Source: Lutraria lutraria
Lineage: Eukaryota > Mollusca > Bivalvia > Venerida > Mactridae
NCBI GenBank assembly: GCA_964023205.1
Contig: OZ026844.1
Coordinates: 37,633,963 to 37,697,962 of the forward strand
DNA: 64,000 bases
Direction of reading: 5' to 3'
Made by a program: the position numbers and the translations under genes. Position 1 is the stretch's first letter. The number at the start of each line of letters is the position of its first letter. The notes beneath the pieces are model-generated. The model was not told where the DNA came from. It saw nothing but the letters and a program-made list of their open reading frames with translations, and made no database searches. Below are positions 63,701-64,000 of this stretch, one piece after another.

Positions 63701-64000
63701 ATACGGTGTAACGTTGGCTCCAGGTATACGTGTGTTTATGAAATCTGCAGCTACTTCTGCCTTTGGTCTTCCAACATCTTTAGGTCTGAAAATATATCGC
63801 AACATTCAGTTAAGCTTAAGTCCCTATACAATCAAAACCTTAGTATTACAGAAATAAATATCATACTCTAATTATTACTACATTTATCCACAAACAATAA
63901 GACTTGAACAAAGTTATAGATTTTAATAATTTAGTTTGTAACCCACCTGAATAAGAATTGTCTGTTCAGATTTGAAACATCTATAGTGTCCATGTCTATT
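57788..64000 (-). CDS. UBA3: NEDD8-activating enzyme E1 catalytic subunit UBA3 (N-terminus beyond window)
   Basis: With APPBP1/NAE1, UBA3 adenylates NEDD8, forms a thioester with it and hands it to UBC12 for cullin neddylation. Thirteen minus-strand exons are visible: >64000-63947, 63785-63705, 63169-63126, 62765-62701, 62495-62340, 61978-61876, 60946-60833, 60132-60079, 59670-59634, 59257-59176, 58753-58653, 58235-58117, 57885-57788. That is 1,108 nt and 368 aa, in frame throughout; the ~95-100 N-terminal residues, including the nucleotide-binding glycine loop, are off the right edge. Landmarks: [80 protein letters not shown]. The catalytic Cys is in [20 protein letters not shown]. Then come [40 protein letters not shown] and a C-terminal ubiquitin-fold domain ending [13 protein letters not shown]. 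Zinc-site cysteines appear as CIEC and CMAC. No defects were seen. Confidence 0.96.
60373..60730. mobile_element. pogo/Tigger-like MITE with 24-bp perfect inverted repeats
   Basis: The ends are CAGTGTAACTTCTGAAATCC plus AGAC and its exact inverse GTCT plus GGATTTCAGAAGTTACACTG, flanked by TA on both sides (60371-60372 and 60731-60732). CAGTG-type ends with TA duplication are the signature of pogo-group Tc1/mariner elements. Inside, CTGAATTCCGGA and TTCCAAAATCCGCACA each occur twice. 358 bp, no transposase; it lies in a UBA3 intron. Confidence 0.85.
61112..61732 (-). mobile_element. non-autonomous element with ~160 bp core repeats and terminal hairpin
   Basis: Reading the minus strand, it ends AGGGCCA-TCT-TGGCCCT then CTTGTTT (61135-61112), identical to the end of the element at 95-1292. 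The core is three copies of a ~160 bp unit with AAGGGCCCATAACTCT (61248, 61408, 61567). The other end is TAGCTCACCTGGTCAGCC. It lies in the UBA3 intron between exons 61978-61876 and 60946-60833. Confidence 0.65.
62810..62945 (+). mobile_element. repeat fragment with CTGAAGA...GAAACG core
   Basis: Contains ATCCTGAAGAAGCCAATGCG immediately followed by GCGAAACGTAG at ~62873-62904, a motif I associate with retroelement-derived repeats in invertebrates. The small open frame through it is not convincing as a gene. It lies in a UBA3 intron. Confidence 0.3.

Overview
This is eukaryotic nuclear DNA, AT-rich, with short exons bounded by GT/AG splice sites. The best guess is a bivalve mollusc. The reasons are an invertebrate thioester-protein gene, a bursicon-alpha-like neurohormone gene, tRNA-derived SINEs, and several short non-autonomous elements with central ~145-165 bp tandem repeats of the kind known from bivalves. 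No species can be named from the sequence alone. There is no bacterial-style operon, CRISPR array or virus.

Layout: (1) 1-1,292 is a repeat element with ~7 copies of a ~145 bp unit. (2) 1,455-21,682 (+) holds 32 exons of an alpha-2-macroglobulin/CD109-type thioester-containing protein (TEP). Its 5' exons lie left of the window; the GCGEQ thioester is at 14,108-14,122. Its introns carry minisatellites, SINEs and several mobile-element remnants. (3) 21,683-27,579 is intergenic. (4) 27,580-28,029 (+) is an intronless secreted cystine-knot gene resembling bursicon alpha. (5) 28,030-37,883 is intergenic DNA plus, probably, the long 3' UTR of the next gene. (6) 42,851-37,884 (-) is the ubiquitin-conjugating enzyme UBE2H in 6 exons. 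(7) 53,123-45,285 (-) is a lysosomal-type alpha-L-fucosidase in 8 exons, with a ~2 kb 30-bp minisatellite in intron 3. (8) 53,513-55,628 (+) is ribosomal protein S23 (uS12) in 4 exons, head-to-head with the fucosidase 389 bp away. (9) 64,000-57,788 (-) is UBA3, the catalytic subunit of the NEDD8 E1, in 13 visible exons; its N-terminus lies right of the window.

All exon chains were checked by hand: every splice junction keeps frame, and the proteins have near-normal length (TEP >=1,431 aa; UBE2H 181; fucosidase 487; RPS23 142; UBA3 >=368). The genes do not form one pathway. TEP is innate immunity, the cystine-knot protein is endocrine, UBE2H and UBA3 belong to ubiquitin and NEDD8 conjugation, fucosidase is glycan breakdown and RPS23 is translation.

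The most unusual points are: a proline-rich internally repeated bait-region exon in the TEP; splice acceptors in two genes (TEP exon at 4,654 and fucosidase exon 2) embedded in the ends of tandem repeats; an RPS23 copy with an odd substitution and one-residue loss in a normally near-invariant stretch; and a set of dissimilar repeat elements that share a hairpin followed by CTTGTT(T) at one end.
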